Assembly: GCA_025355305.1 (NCBI GenBank)
Contig: JANXZW010000028.1
Location: 1-55,647 of the forward strand
Length of the DNA: 55,647 nt
Direction of reading: 5' to 3'
From: Actinomycetes bacterium
Lineage (GTDB): Bacteria > Actinomycetota > Actinomycetes > Nanopelagicales > Nanopelagicaceae
Each line of letters begins with the position of its first letter. Positions within the stretch are counted from its first letter, which is position 1. A model generated the notes under the pieces. The model worked only from the letters and a program-made list of their open reading frames with translations, was not told the origin of the DNA and ran no database searches. Shown here piece after piece: positions 29,165-38,379 of this stretch. The position numbers and the translations under genes are program-made.

Positions 29165-31150
29165 ATGGAACGACCCTCCCGCGAGAACTTAAGGACCTGG
29201 TTCATTCGTGGCTCAATCTTTACGATTGGCGGTGGCTTCGTTATCGCCACTTACCTCTTCGCCTTTGCCTACTTCACGGTAAAAATTCCCGATCCCAACC
29301 AATATGTTAATAGCCAAGCAACCATCATCGAGTATTCCAATGGTTCGGAGATTGCGCGGGTAGGGGCGGAAGATCGAACCAGCGTGCAGTTGGCTACTGT
29401 CCCTATCCAGGTTCGCCACGCCATTATGGCGGCGGAAGATCGCAATTTCTACACTGAGCACGCCTTTAGCCCGACCGGAATTTTGCGAGCGCTTTGGCAT
29501 GATGTGCAGGGAGGGTCGTTACAAGGCGGTTCAACCATTACCCAGCAGTATGCAAAGACTGCCTTCCTCTCCCCACAAAGGAGCATCCAACGAAAAGTTA
29601 AAGAGATTGTTATCGCCGTAAAGTTGGAGCAGCAATTATCCAAAGACCAGATTTTTGAAGATTACCTCAACACGATTTACTTCGGGCGCGGAGCGTATGG
29701 GGTTCAGACAGGTTCGCAAGTCTTCTTCGGGCGCACCGTCGACCAACTAAATGTTTCACAGGCCGCTGTCCTCGCTAGCGTCTTGAACGCACCGGGATAT
29801 TACGACCCTGCTAATGGCCCCAACTACTTGGCCCGCCTGAAATTGCGTTGGAAGTATGTACTAGATGGCATGGTGAAGGCCAAGTGGTTGACGCCGAAGC
29901 AAGAGGCGGCGCAGCTCTTTCCATTTATCCAACCCCGCGTCTCTTCTGGTTCACTCGCTGGCCCCAAGGGATATGTTGTCTCTTGGATTGAAAATCAACT
30001 ACAGCAATTTGGTTTCACACAAGATCAATTAATGCAGGGTGGTCTGGTTGTGAAGACGACACTGGTGAAAAAAGATCAACAGGCCGCGGTTGACGCCGTT
30101 GCGAAGCGCACTCCAAAATCGCCATTTAATAATTTACGAGTCGCGTTGGTCTCAATTCAACCGGGGACTGGCGCCGTTCTTGCTATGTATGGTGGACAAG
30201 ATTATTTAAAGAACCAATATAACAACGCTACTCAAGCGACCGCACAAGCCGGTTCCTCATTTAAACCATTTGCTCTTACGGCCGCCCTCGAAGCTGGAAT
30301 CAGTTTGCAATCGGTCTGGAACGGCCATTCACCACAAGTCTTTTACGATCCTGGATCACAAGGCCCTTATCCAGTCTTCAACTATGGCAACGAGCAGTTC
30401 GCGAATGTTAATCTTTTGGATGCAACCGCGAACTCGGTTAATACCGTCTTTGTTCCGCTAGGAATTAAAGTGGGGCCAGATAAGGTCATTGATGTTGCAC
30501 GGAGAGCTGGAATCCCAACATCGGTGCAGATGGTCTCTGGACCCTCAGTCACATTAGGAGTGGCAAGCCCGCACGTGATTGATGTGGCTAGCGCGTATGC
30601 CACCTTCGCGGCGCAGGGTATTTATGCAAAGCCTTATATCGTCGCCCAAGTAATTGGAGATAACGGTGGGGTTCTTTACCAGGCCCAACCCGTCACCAAT
30701 CAAGTCTTTGCTAGCGATGTAATGGCAGACCTGACCACGGCGCTTCAAACTGTTACACAATACGGAACCGCATCGGGTGCGGTGGCTGATCTCGGTCGCC
30801 CCAGCGCTGGAAAGACCGGTACTACTACCGACAATGCGAGCGCTTGGTTCTCCGGCTTTGTTCCACAGATGGCCACCAGTGTGGCGCTCTTTAGAGATAA
30901 CGCCTCACAATCTCTCAACGGCATCGGTGGACTCAACGCCGTGACCGGAGGAACTTTCCCTGCTCGAATCTGGGATCAATATATGAAGACGGCTCTTGCC
31001 CACACGCCAATCATGGACTTCCCACCGCCTGCAAATATTGGCGGAATCGATCCTGTTCCTATGCAGAGTGCTGTCCCAACCCTAGATCCTGCACTTGCAA
31101 AGGTGACGCCAACTCCCAAGCCAGCCCCTGCCCCAAAAAAGAAGAAGTAA
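29165..31150 (+). CDS. Class A penicillin-binding protein (PonA type)
   Basis: Bifunctional peptidoglycan synthase, 661 residues. One N-terminal membrane anchor (about 15-40). The GT51 glycosyltransferase has EDRNFYTEHAFSPTG with the catalytic glutamate and GGSTITQQ. The transpeptidase domain has the active-site serine in SSFKPF, the SVN motif, and KTGTT. A Pro/Lys-rich tail (TPTPKPAPAPKKKK) ends the protein. It precedes a GT87-like gene by 14 bases, the order seen around mycobacterial ponA1. Presumably controlled with other wall genes by the PASTA kinase (inference). Confidence 0.96.
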   Translation: MERPSRENLRTWFIRGSIFTIGGGFVIATYLFAFAYFTVKIPDPNQYVNSQATIIEYSNGSEIARVGAEDRTSVQLATVPIQVRHAIMAAEDRNFYTEHAFSPTGILRALWHDVQGGSLQGGSTITQQYAKTAFLSPQRSIQRKVKEIVIAVKLEQQLSKDQIFEDYLNTIYFGRGAYGVQTGSQVFFGRTVDQLNVSQAAVLASVLNAPGYYDPANGPNYLARLKLRWKYVLDGMVKAKWLTPKQEAAQLFPFIQPRVSSGSLAGPKGYVVSWIENQLQQFGFTQDQLMQGGLVVKTTLVKKDQQAAVDAVAKRTPKSPFNNLRVALVSIQPGTGAVLAMYGGQDYLKNQYNNATQATAQAGSSFKPFALTAALEAGISLQSVWNGHSPQVFYDPGSQGPYPVFNYGNEQFANVNLLDATANSVNTVFVPLGIKVGPDKVIDVARRAGIPTSVQMVSGPSVTLGVASPHVIDVASAYATFAAQGIYAKPYIVAQVIGDNGGVLYQAQPVTNQVFASDVMADLTTALQTVTQYGTASGAVADLGRPSAGKTGTTTDNASAWFSGFVPQMATSVALFRDNASQSLNGIGGLNAVTGGTFPARIWDQYMKTALAHTPIMDFPPPANIGGIDPVPMQSAVPTLDPALAKVTPTPKPAPAPKKKK

Positions 31151-31164
31151 AAAGCCGATAAGAG

Positions 31165-32376
31165 ATGAGGCTTTCATTTACAACTAAAGCCGTAATCGCA
31201 CTCGCTCTCTTCGCTGGTCTGCTCTCACTCGCTAAATTTGATCACTGTTACAACACAAATTGGTCTGGCGTTGGCGTTGATGTACACGAGTGCTACAGCG
31301 ATCTCCCTGCACTCTTTGATGCGCGCGGACTTGTGGATCACCTCTGGCCATATTCAAGTGCCACAAATTCTGTGGAGTATCCCCCACTCACTGGAATTGT
31401 TATGTGGGCAACAGCGATAATCACTCCACAGGGTTATAACGCAGATAAGTATTACTTCTTGATTAATATCGCACTGCTTGCCGCCCTGTTCATCGGCACC
31501 GCAATTCTTGTGTCAAAAATCAACCCCAATAAGTGGTACTTACTTCCAGTGTTGCCAGCGGTCATCGCCTCCCTCTACATCAACTGGGACATGTGGGCGG
31601 TTCTCTCCGCTGTGGCAGCTATCTATTGGTTTGACCGCAAGAGGTATGAACTAAGTGCGAGCGCCTTAGCGATATCGATCGCCACAAAATTTTTCCCCGT
31701 GGTACTTTTGATTCCGATAGCAATTATTTTTTTTCACCGCCGCGAATTTCGCGCCGGTTTGCGTTACCTTCTGCAAACAACTCTCTTATGGATTGTGATC
31801 AACGCTCCCTTTGCCCTTACGACCCCGACTGGGTGGTGGAGATTCTTTAAATTAAATGGCAACCGTCCTGCAGATCTCGGTTCGCTCTGGCAGGCGCTGA
31901 GTATCTATGGTGCCAATCCGTCCGGACTCAATTTCTACTGGATTGCGCTATTCCTTCTCGGCTCGGTAGCGGCTGCTGGTCGACTCTTGCGCCGGGTGGC
32001 GCCTCCAAGTTTGGCTCAGATCGCCTTCATTTTCGTTGCCCTCTTTACCGCCTTGAACAAGGTTTACTCGCCGCAATATGTGCTCTGGTTGGCCCCACTC
32101 GGAGTAATCGCGTTGGTTGATCAGCGAAACCGCGCCGCTTTCTGGGTCTGGCAGGGAGGTGAGGCGCTCTACCACTTTGCGATTTGGGAGTACCTGGCTA
32201 CCTCTGGAGGTAGCAAGTTCTCACTGCCACCGAACTGGTACGCCGCGGCGATTTTGATCAGGGTGGGGGCGAGCCTCTACTTCGCCCTGCGGCTTCTCCT
32301 CGCCGCGCCCGATTTATCCACAACTGAGCCAGAGCCCCAGGCTGAAGAATTTCTCCAAATCAGCGCGGAGAGTTAG
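31165..32376 (+). CDS. GT87-like polyprenol-phosphate mannosyltransferase family membrane protein
   Basis: 403 residues with about ten membrane helices, characteristic of GT-C glycosyltransferases. The first extracytoplasmic loop contains the acidic patch GVDVHECYSDLP, and a conserved EYPPLTG follows the second part. KVYSPQYVLWLAPL near residue 295 is a family hallmark. Best guess is GT87 (formerly DUF2029), which includes mycobacterial mannosyltransferases. Substrate unproven. It shares the operon with the class A PBP and precedes rpsF by 112 bases. Confidence 0.78.
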   Translation: MRLSFTTKAVIALALFAGLLSLAKFDHCYNTNWSGVGVDVHECYSDLPALFDARGLVDHLWPYSSATNSVEYPPLTGIVMWATAIITPQGYNADKYYFLINIALLAALFIGTAILVSKINPNKWYLLPVLPAVIASLYINWDMWAVLSAVAAIYWFDRKRYELSASALAISIATKFFPVVLLIPIAIIFFHRREFRAGLRYLLQTTLLWIVINAPFALTTPTGWWRFFKLNGNRPADLGSLWQALSIYGANPSGLNFYWIALFLLGSVAAAGRLLRRVAPPSLAQIAFIFVALFTALNKVYSPQYVLWLAPLGVIALVDQRNRAAFWVWQGGEALYHFAIWEYLATSGGSKFSLPPNWYAAAILIRVGASLYFALRLLLAAPDLSTTEPEPQAEEFLQISAES

Positions 32377-32431
32377 GCTTACCCTTCCTTCACGTTCAGG
32401 GCGCCCGCCCTTTCCGCTGTCGGAGCAGTAA

Positions 32432-32476
32432 CCCTCCTGCCGTGGAAATCCCACGGCCGCTTTAGTCCAGAGGAGG
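32432..32476 (+). promoter_or_regulatory. Candidate S6:S18 ribosomal-protein leader with sequestered ribosome site
   Basis: In the rpsF leader GCCGTGG (32439-32445) pairs with CCACGGC (32451-32457) across a 5-base loop. Flanking it, CCTCCT (32433-32438) can pair with AGGAGG (32471-32476), which is the rpsF ribosome-binding site; 13 bases including a CCGC junction stay unpaired on the 3' side. Bacterial rpsF leaders are known to bind the S6:S18 complex through a CCG-containing motif. This structure would couple rpsF-ssb-rpsR-rplI translation to free S6:S18. Confidence 0.6.
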
Positions 32477-32488
32477 TGGGGTTAACGC

Positions 32489-32785
32489 ATGCGTCATTAT
32501 GAAATCATGGTCATTCTCGATCCAGACCTAGAAGAACGCACAGTCGCACCAAGTCTTGAGACGTATCTCAAGATCATCAAAGACAGTGGTGGCACCGTCG
32601 ACAAGCTCGATATTTGGGGCCGCCGCCGCATGACCTTCGAAATTAATAAGAAAGCCGAAGGCATCTACGCTGTCGCTGATCTGCACTGTGGTCCAGATGC
32701 GATCAAAGAACTTGATCGTCAACTCAATTTGAACGAAGCGGTGCTTCGCACCAAGGTCGTTCGTCCAGATCACCTCAACTCATAA
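32489..32785 (+). CDS. rpsF: Ribosomal protein bS6
   Basis: 98-residue small-subunit protein that binds 16S rRNA as a heterodimer with S18. It begins [16 protein letters not shown], has [20 protein letters not shown] in the middle, and ends with [14 protein letters not shown], all standard. ATG at 32489 after the strong AGGAGGTGGGG. First of the rpsF-ssb-rpsR-rplI set that ends at the terminator at 34124. Confidence 0.98.
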   Translation: MRHYEIMVILDPDLEERTVAPSLETYLKIIKDSGGTVDKLDIWGRRRMTFEINKKAEGIYAVADLHCGPDAIKELDRQLNLNEAVLRTKVVRPDHLNS

Positions 32786-32815
32786 TCAGACAATAGTTAA
32801 TTAAGCGAGAGAAAA

Positions 32816-33307
32816 ATGGCAGCTGGCGATACAACAATCACAATGATCGGTAACTTAACTAGCGATCCTGAACTGCGCTTCACACCCTCGGGTGCTGCAG
32901 TCGCAAAGTTCACCGTTGCATCAACTCCTCGTTACCTCGATAAGGCGACGAACGAGTGGAAGGATGGCGATAGCCTCTTCCTAAACTGTCAGATCTGGCG
33001 TCAAGCTGCAGAGAATGTTGCAGAGTCTTTGACTCGCGGAATGCGTGTCATCGTCTCAGGACGTCTGAAGCAACGCTCTTATGAGACTAAAGAAGGCGAA
33101 AAGCGCACAGTATTTGAGGTTGAAGTTGACGAGGTAGGTCCATCACTTCGTAACGCAACCGCAAAGGTCACCAAGACAACTCGCGGCGCGGGTACTGGCG
33201 GATTCACCGCAACATCTGAAACTGCATCCTCCGATGATCCTTGGTCAGCAGCCCCCGTAGGTGGCGGCTGGGCAACAGGAGCATCAGATGATCAGCCTCC
33301 ATTTTAA
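32816..33307 (+). CDS. ssb: Single-stranded DNA-binding protein
   Basis: 163 residues. The OB fold (about 1-115) includes [18 protein letters not shown] and [20 protein letters not shown] Gly/Thr/Ser-rich linker leads to the acidic tip DDQPPF, which recruits replication and repair partners. Usual location between rpsF and rpsR. ATG after GAGAGAAAA. Confidence 0.98.
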   Translation: MAAGDTTITMIGNLTSDPELRFTPSGAAVAKFTVASTPRYLDKATNEWKDGDSLFLNCQIWRQAAENVAESLTRGMRVIVSGRLKQRSYETKEGEKRTVFEVEVDEVGPSLRNATAKVTKTTRGAGTGGFTATSETASSDDPWSAAPVGGGWATGASDDQPPF

Positions 33308-33367
33308 TTAATCAATAACCAACCATTCCTGTTTTAATAAACAGGGCCCTCATAAAGGAGCACCACA

Positions 33368-33655
33368 GTGGGAGCAAGAAGTAATAAGACCTTAAAGCCA
33401 AAGAAGGTCGCGCCGAAGATGTCGGCTGCGGCTTTGAAGAAGTTTAAGAAGAAGCCATGTTCTTTCTGCCAGCAGAAGGCCGCCTATATCGATTACAAGG
33501 ACATCGCCACTCTTCGTAAGTTCATCTCTGATCGCGGCAAGATCCGCGCTCGCCGAGTAACGGGTGCCTGCACCCAACATCAACGTGCAATTGCTGCCGC
33601 GGTAAAGAACTCCCGCGAGATGGCGCTCTTGCCTTATACCTCAACAGCTAGATAA
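33368..33655 (+). CDS. rpsR: Ribosomal protein bS18
   Basis: 95 residues from a GTG start preceded by AAAGGAG. Core pattern [35 protein letters not shown] and [20 protein letters not shown]. It carries CxxC plus a third cysteine and His, the zinc-binding (C+) type. Partner of S6. The N-terminal basic extension (about 25 residues) is typical of Actinobacteria. Confidence 0.98.
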   Translation: MGARSNKTLKPKKVAPKMSAAALKKFKKKPCSFCQQKAAYIDYKDIATLRKFISDRGKIRARRVTGACTQHQRAIAAAVKNSREMALLPYTSTAR

Positions 33656-33668
33656 GGAGAGATAGACG

Positions 33669-34112
33669 ATGAAACTCATCCTTACTCGTGAAGTTGCAGG
33701 TCTCGGCCAAGCCGGAGATGTTGTAACAGTTAAAGATGGCTATGCCCGCAACTTTCTCCTTCCAAATGGCAATGCAATTGCCTGGTCGGTCGGCGGAGAG
33801 AAGCAGATCGAGGGAATTCGCCGTGCACGAAGTGCGCGCGAGATCCGCGACCTGGATCACGCTCGTGAGATTAAGGCCACCTTGGAGGCAGCTCCTATCG
33901 TCGTAAAGGCAAAGGTTGGCGCTACCGGTTCACTATTTGGTTCGGTCACTGAAAAGGACCTGATCTCAGCCATCAAATCCTCCGTGGGGATCGATATTGA
34001 TCGCCACCGCCTAAAGGCCCCGGTCATGAAGAAGCTTGGTAGTTACACCGCCAAAGTCACTCTCCATGCCCAAGTTGGCGCCACCGTCCAAGTTTCGGTG
34101 ATCGCTGCTTAG
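33669..34112 (+). CDS. rplI: Ribosomal protein bL9
   Basis: 147 residues: N-terminal rRNA-binding domain MKLILTREVAGLGQAGDVVTVKDGYARNFLLP, long connecting helix (about 40-75), and C-terminal domain with GSLFGSVTEKDL. Last ribosomal gene of the group. ATG preceded by AGGAGAGA. A strong terminator follows 12 bases after the stop. Confidence 0.98.
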   Translation: MKLILTREVAGLGQAGDVVTVKDGYARNFLLPNGNAIAWSVGGEKQIEGIRRARSAREIRDLDHAREIKATLEAAPIVVKAKVGATGSLFGSVTEKDLISAIKSSVGIDIDRHRLKAPVMKKLGSYTAKVTLHAQVGATVQVSVIAA

Positions 34113-34123
34113 TAGCTCCTCAC

Positions 34124-34156
34124 AAAAACCCCACCGACCGCGATTGGTGGGGTTTT
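34124..34156 (+). terminator. Rho-independent terminator after rplI
   Basis: CCCCACC (34129-34135) pairs with GGTGGGG (34146-34152) around a 10-base loop, followed by TTTT; the AAAAA before the stem extends the pairing. It ends the rpsF-rplI unit and separates it from dnaB. This is the clearest intrinsic terminator in the window. Confidence 0.88.
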
Positions 34157-34185
34157 CTCATTTATTGAGATTCTCAGATATATCT

Positions 34186-34322
34186 TTATCCCCAACCCCT
34201 TCCAAGAATTTGAGCGTGAAAAGAGTCAATTTCACAGTGCTATCCCCAATCTGGGGGTAGTTACACACAACCCTTCCACACAGATTTTCAGGTTATCCCC
34301 AGCAAAGCTCCCCTTTCCCACA
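34186..34322. promoter_or_regulatory. DnaA-box-like cluster upstream of dnaB
   Basis: The 316-base gap between rplI and dnaB (34113-34428) contains TTATCCCCA at 34186-34194 and 34293-34301, CTATCCCCA at 34240-34248 and TTTCCCACA at 34314-34322. TTATCCCCA also occurs in the dnaA-rpmH cluster. These differ from the strict box by one or two bases. DnaA control of dnaB, or a titration site, is an inference. Apart from this and the terminator the gap shows no gene. Confidence 0.5.
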
Positions 34323-34428
34323 AAGGCGCACACATGGGGTATCCGAGAAAATAGGGAATGTCGGTAGCAGGCAAGAGGATTACACCTGTAGATCACGAAG
34401 AAGGTTACGGGAGTGGGTAGGCCTAGAT

Positions 34429-35829
34429 ATGAGCATTGCGGAACTGCCAAGTCGGGGTAATAACAGCTTGCCTCTTCGCGCCGTTGAGTTTGAGCGTACC
34501 CCTCCCCAAGATCTCGTCGCCGAACAATCGGTCCTCGGAGGCATGCTCCTCTCTAAAGATGCCATCGCAGATGTTGTGGAAATTATTAAAGAGCGTGATT
34601 TCTATCGCCCTGCGCATGAACTTATCTACGATGCGATTCTTGATCTCTATGGTCGTGGCGATCCTGCCGATCCAGTTACCGTCTCGGCCGAACTGACAAA
34701 GCGTGGCGATATCGCGCGTGCAGGTGGCGCTCCATATCTCCACACCTTAATCTCCGCTGTTCCTACTGCGGCCAACGCTGGTTACTACGCGCGCATCGTT
34801 CGAGACCGTGCCATCCTCCGTCGCCTCGTCGAGGCTGGTACAAAGATCGTTCAACTTGGCTACTCAGAGGCGGGTGATGTTGATGATGCCGTCGATGCCG
34901 CACAGGCTGAGGTCTATCAAGTTACAGAATCTCGGTTAACTGAGGATTACATTCAACTCTCCGAATTGATGCAACCAACCCTTGATGAGATTGATGCGAT
35001 CGGAAAAGGTATCGGCATCGAAGGCGTTAAATCTGGCTTCCTTGAGCTCGACAGCCTTACAAATGGATTCCACCCTGGCAACATGATCGTCCTAGCGGCG
35101 CGTCCTGCTGTTGGAAAGTCAACGCTGGGCCTGGACATTGCGCGTTATGCCTCTATCCAAAGTGGCCTGACTTCAGTGATCTTCTCTCTGGAGATGAGTC
35201 GCTCTGAGATTGCGATGCGCATGATTTCTGCCGAGGCGAAGGTCGCACTTAACAATATTCGTTCGGGCTCGTTAAGCGAAGATGAGTGGGGCCGGATCGC
35301 TCAGCGCACCGGTCAGATCTCCGAAGCTCCACTCTTTATTGATGACTCTCCCAATCTCTCTCTTATGGAGATAAGAGCTAAGGCGCGCCGTTTAAAGCAA
35401 CGCCACAATTTGAAATTAATTGTTATTGATTACTTGCAGTTGATGACATCGGGCAAGCGTGTGGAGAATCGGCAACAAGAGGTCTCCGAGTTCTCTCGTA
35501 ACCTCAAACTTCTTGCTAAGGAGTTGGATGTTCCGATTATTGCTATCTCGCAACTCAATCGTTCGCCTGAACAGCGTGCTGACAAGAAGCCAATGCTCTC
35601 TGATCTCCGCGAATCTGGTTCGATTGAACAAGATGCAGATATGGTTATTTTGCTCCACCGCGACGATCTCTACGATAGTCAGAATCGATCGGGCGAAGCG
35701 GATCTAATCGTGGCCAAGCACCGCAATGGTCCGACCCGCACTATTACAGTTGCAGCGCAACTTCACTTTGCAAGATTCTCCAATATCGCACAGAGTTTTA
35801 GTAGTGGCGAGAGCTTTATTAAAGATTAA
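34429..35829 (+). CDS. dnaB: Replicative DNA helicase DnaB
   Basis: Hexameric 5'-3' helicase of the replisome, 466 residues. The N-terminal domain begins RTPPQDLVAEQSVLGGMLLS, and the RecA-like domain has Walker A AARPAVGKSTLG, LKLIVIDYLQLM (Walker B) and the ESGSIEQDADMVILLHR arginine-finger region. No intein interrupts it, unlike some mycobacterial DnaB. Probably loaded by DciA. The convergent membrane-protein gene overlaps its end by four bases. Confidence 0.98.
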   Translation: MSIAELPSRGNNSLPLRAVEFERTPPQDLVAEQSVLGGMLLSKDAIADVVEIIKERDFYRPAHELIYDAILDLYGRGDPADPVTVSAELTKRGDIARAGGAPYLHTLISAVPTAANAGYYARIVRDRAILRRLVEAGTKIVQLGYSEAGDVDDAVDAAQAEVYQVTESRLTEDYIQLSELMQPTLDEIDAIGKGIGIEGVKSGFLELDSLTNGFHPGNMIVLAARPAVGKSTLGLDIARYASIQSGLTSVIFSLEMSRSEIAMRMISAEAKVALNNIRSGSLSEDEWGRIAQRTGQISEAPLFIDDSPNLSLMEIRAKARRLKQRHNLKLIVIDYLQLMTSGKRVENRQQEVSEFSRNLKLLAKELDVPIIAISQLNRSPEQRADKKPMLSDLRESGSIEQDADMVILLHRDDLYDSQNRSGEADLIVAKHRNGPTRTITVAAQLHFARFSNIAQSFSSGESFIKD

Positions 35830-36218
35830 CTCATCTTTTCGGAGTAGCGCGCAACACTGAAACCGAAGTGGATGGGAAGATTGATTGCAAAAATCACTAG
35901 CGTGATCGTCATCAGTGTTAAGAGGCTGCCGCGGGTTCCGTCTTTAACAAAGATGTACTCCAGCGCGCCGGCAATCAACCCGTAAGCCAGCAGCGTCCAC
36001 TTCGCAACTAGGAAGAATGTCGACCAATCGAAGCCACCAATTTGACTTAGAAGGAAGAGATTAGCCGCGACTCCAAGTGCTGCCAAAGCGATAAGAGTTG
36101 TGGCTGGAGCTAACGAAACGTGTTTTGGCAGGTGCGCTGCGAGATAGACCCCACCTGCGACAACAAGTGCTAATACAACTAGTGAGATCTCAGCAATTGG
36201 AGGAAATTTCTTTTTCAT
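35826..36218 (-). CDS. Unassigned four-helix membrane protein
   Basis: 130 residues with four predicted membrane helices (about 8-27, 38-58, 68-90, 98-122), a basic start MKKKFPP and the short tail ARYSEKMS. I do not recognise a family. It overlaps the end of the next upstream gene by four bases (ATGA), so the two are translated together and may form one complex. Helix 4 contains NLPIHFGFS, with a histidine close to the membrane interface. Confidence 0.65.
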   Translation of the reverse strand: MKKKFPPIAEISLVVLALVVAGGVYLAAHLPKHVSLAPATTLIALAALGVAANLFLLSQIGGFDWSTFFLVAKWTLLAYGLIAGALEYIFVKDGTRGSLLTLMTITLVIFAINLPIHFGFSVARYSEKMS

Positions 36219-36796
36219 AGCGTTGTTATCCTTGTCATAATAATGAGAGTAGCCACCTGCATAGCGCCGGTTATCCCAGCGGTGTATAAAAAGCGCTTCA
36301 TCAATTTTGAGATCACCTCACCATCTGGTCGCTCTTTCTTTAACTCAAAGAGAACTCCGAGATTGGCTGGTTCTAAGAATCCGAGTGCGACTACCGCCAT
36401 TACTCCAACGACAATCATTGAGGCAACTACCCAAGGGTGATGCTTATCTGAAGAGAGAATGAATCCCTCATGGCGCGCCAATTGCCAACCACCTGCGAGT
36501 GTAGCGACAACCAGAGTTGGCATTAATAAGACCATCTTTGGCATGAATTTCTTGGAAAACTCCATTCGCGCCGGGATGCTCATTGTTCCAATGATTGGAC
36601 CGATGACAAATCCTAAGAAGAGATCGATCGCTGTCCAACAGGCACCCCCAACAACATGGAAGAAGTCCAGGGCCCAAAGGCGATTCGAAGCTAGTGCAAC
36701 AATCAAACCAATGTAAACGATAGCGACAAGCGGGATAGCGCTAGTCGGCACAATCTTGAAATCCTTGGGTTTTTCAATAATTACACCATGCGCCAT
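36215..36796 (-). CDS. Unassigned five-helix membrane protein (DUF2269/CopD-like pattern)
   Basis: 193 residues with about five helices. The second region DFFHVVGGACWTAIDLFLGFVIGP, with a His in the membrane followed by Gly and Trp, resembles the first conserved helix of DUF2269 or CopD-like integral membrane proteins. RHEGFILSSDKHHPW forms a His-rich loop after helix 3. Function unknown; a haem or metal-related role is possible but unproven. Start ATG at 36796. It is the first gene of a two-gene unit. Confidence 0.62.
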   Translation of the reverse strand: MAHGVIIEKPKDFKIVPTSAIPLVAIVYIGLIVALASNRLWALDFFHVVGGACWTAIDLFLGFVIGPIIGTMSIPARMEFSKKFMPKMVLLMPTLVVATLAGGWQLARHEGFILSSDKHHPWVVASMIVVGVMAVVALGFLEPANLGVLFELKKERPDGEVISKLMKRFLYTAGITGAMQVATLIIMTRITTL

Positions 36797-36865
36797 CTCA
36801 GGGCTCCCATCTATAGATTATGGGTTAAAGGCTAAGGAGCAAGCCCCTCACAATCAAGGGTTTCT

Positions 36866-37363
36866 CTATAAATTTATCGCGGTGAGTAGTCCGCTTTTTA
36901 CATCGTAGATCGCGCCCATTACACGGACCTCGTCGTGTAAGAGCGGGTAGCTTTCGATTTTGACTATATCTTTGCGCAGCTCCCCGCGCTGATCCGTTGT
37001 GGTCTGAAAATCTAAACTCTGAGTATCAACGCCGCTCTTCTGGGAGATCGCGGCATGGATGCCATCTGCGTCTGTGCTCGCCATTCGGCAATCCGTGTGG
37101 GGCATGACTAAGACTCTGTTTACGCCCAGCAAGTGGGTGGCTAGAACTAGGGTACGAAGGACGTCGTCGGTGACACGAGCCCCTGCGTTACGTAAAATTT
37201 TGGCATCGCCAGCTTGCATTCCTACGATTCGCAAGGGGTCGATTCTCGAATCCATACAGGTAACGATCGCCAAACCTCTGACGGCAGTGCCGGTCAAATC
37301 TTCCGAAGTAAATTTTGAGGCGAAGATTTGATTGGCTGCAAGGACATCCTCAAACTTATCCAC
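36866..37363 (-). CDS. Beta-class carbonic anhydrase
   Basis: Zinc enzyme interconverting CO2 and bicarbonate. 165 residues, the compact form, with Cys36 in TCMDSRID (CxDSR: Cys36, Asp38, Arg40) and the ligands His89 and Cys92 in MPHTDC. No signal peptide. The gene overlaps the end of the EamA transporter gene by eight bases and follows it on the same strand. Confidence 0.93.
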   Translation of the reverse strand: MDKFEDVLAANQIFASKFTSEDLTGTAVRGLAIVTCMDSRIDPLRIVGMQAGDAKILRNAGARVTDDVLRTLVLATHLLGVNRVLVMPHTDCRMASTDADGIHAAISQKSGVDTQSLDFQTTTDQRGELRKDIVKIESYPLLHDEVRVMGAIYDVKSGLLTAINL

Positions 37364-38303
37364 GCTTCACCTCTATCTCTGTCGCGCCACCCTCTGGAAT
37401 TTTCTCGTTTGCAATGAAGATCCCGCCAAGCACAACACCCGCACCGATGAGTTGAATCGTAGTGAAGGTCTCTTTGAGCAGCACCCAACCGAATACCCCA
37501 GCAAGGACCGGTTCCAACATTCCAATAATGCTGGCCACTTGTGGAGAGAGAGCGTTGACTCCCGCCAGCACGCAGAAATATGGCAGGACCGTTCCAAAGA
37601 GAACGATTACCGCAATTAGAATCCAACCTGCAAGATGATGTCCGGAGAAGTGGCCATTGAGATTTACTTGTACTCTAAAAATCTTAAAAGGAAATGACCA
37701 CCAGGGCTGCACAACGGCGAATAGCACGGAGGTGATCCCAAAACCCCAAACCAACATCGTGTCGGAACTTCTTCGTTTTCCGAGCGCCCTTCCAAGAAGA
37801 AAATATGCCGCCAGACTAAATGCATCGAGGAACGAGGAGATAACTCCGAGACCGTTAAGGGTTAAACCCTGCCAAACCTGACCAACCAAAATGAGTCCGA
37901 TAAAGGCGGCCAGTAGACCGAGCCACATAGAGTTTGCAATCTTTACCTTCTTGAAGAAGCGCAGGTAGAGCACGATCCAGATTGGCGCCGTAAATTCAAT
38001 GATGAGCGCGATTGAGACATGCAGCCTAAGAATCGAGAAGAAGTATAAGGATTGCACCGCTGCGATCCCAATGACTCCAAAGAGCGCGAGCAGCCCCGCC
38101 TCCCCCTGCGCCGGACGTAAGAGCGGAAGTCGACCTTTGAGCGCTAGGTAGATCACCAGGGCAACCAGAGATCCCGTAGTTCGAATTTCAGTTAAACGCC
38201 AGGGAGTGAGCCCAGCCTCCATCACCCATTTGGAGATGATGCCATTGATCGAGAAGAGGAGAGCGCCGCTTATAAGCAATAGATAAGCGCGCCGTTTTCT
38301 CAC
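37356..38303 (-). CDS. EamA/DMT family transporter
   Basis: 315 residues with ten predicted membrane helices in two five-helix EamA repeats. The second repeat has [33 protein letters not shown], a hallmark of the family (metabolite/amino-acid exporters such as RhaT/YdcZ relatives). Substrate cannot be named. It shares a 76-base divergent promoter gap with dcd. Confidence 0.88.
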   Translation of the reverse strand: MRKRRAYLLLISGALLFSINGIISKWVMEAGLTPWRLTEIRTTGSLVALVIYLALKGRLPLLRPAQGEAGLLALFGVIGIAAVQSLYFFSILRLHVSIALIIEFTAPIWIVLYLRFFKKVKIANSMWLGLLAAFIGLILVGQVWQGLTLNGLGVISSFLDAFSLAAYFLLGRALGKRRSSDTMLVWGFGITSVLFAVVQPWWSFPFKIFRVQVNLNGHFSGHHLAGWILIAVIVLFGTVLPYFCVLAGVNALSPQVASIIGMLEPVLAGVFGWVLLKETFTTIQLIGAGVVLGGIFIANEKIPEGGATEIEVKRG

Positions 38304-38379
38304 TGCCCTAACCTATCTCGTCAGAGCCACCCATTTAGAGGTAATCCTCTCTATAAGCCAGTGCGCTAGAGTTTTAGCC

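Noticed and set aside
38336-38349. AGAGG-TAAT-CCTCT palindrome between the EamA gene and dcd
   Set aside because: Five-base arms are short enough to arise by chance; no other support for an operator.
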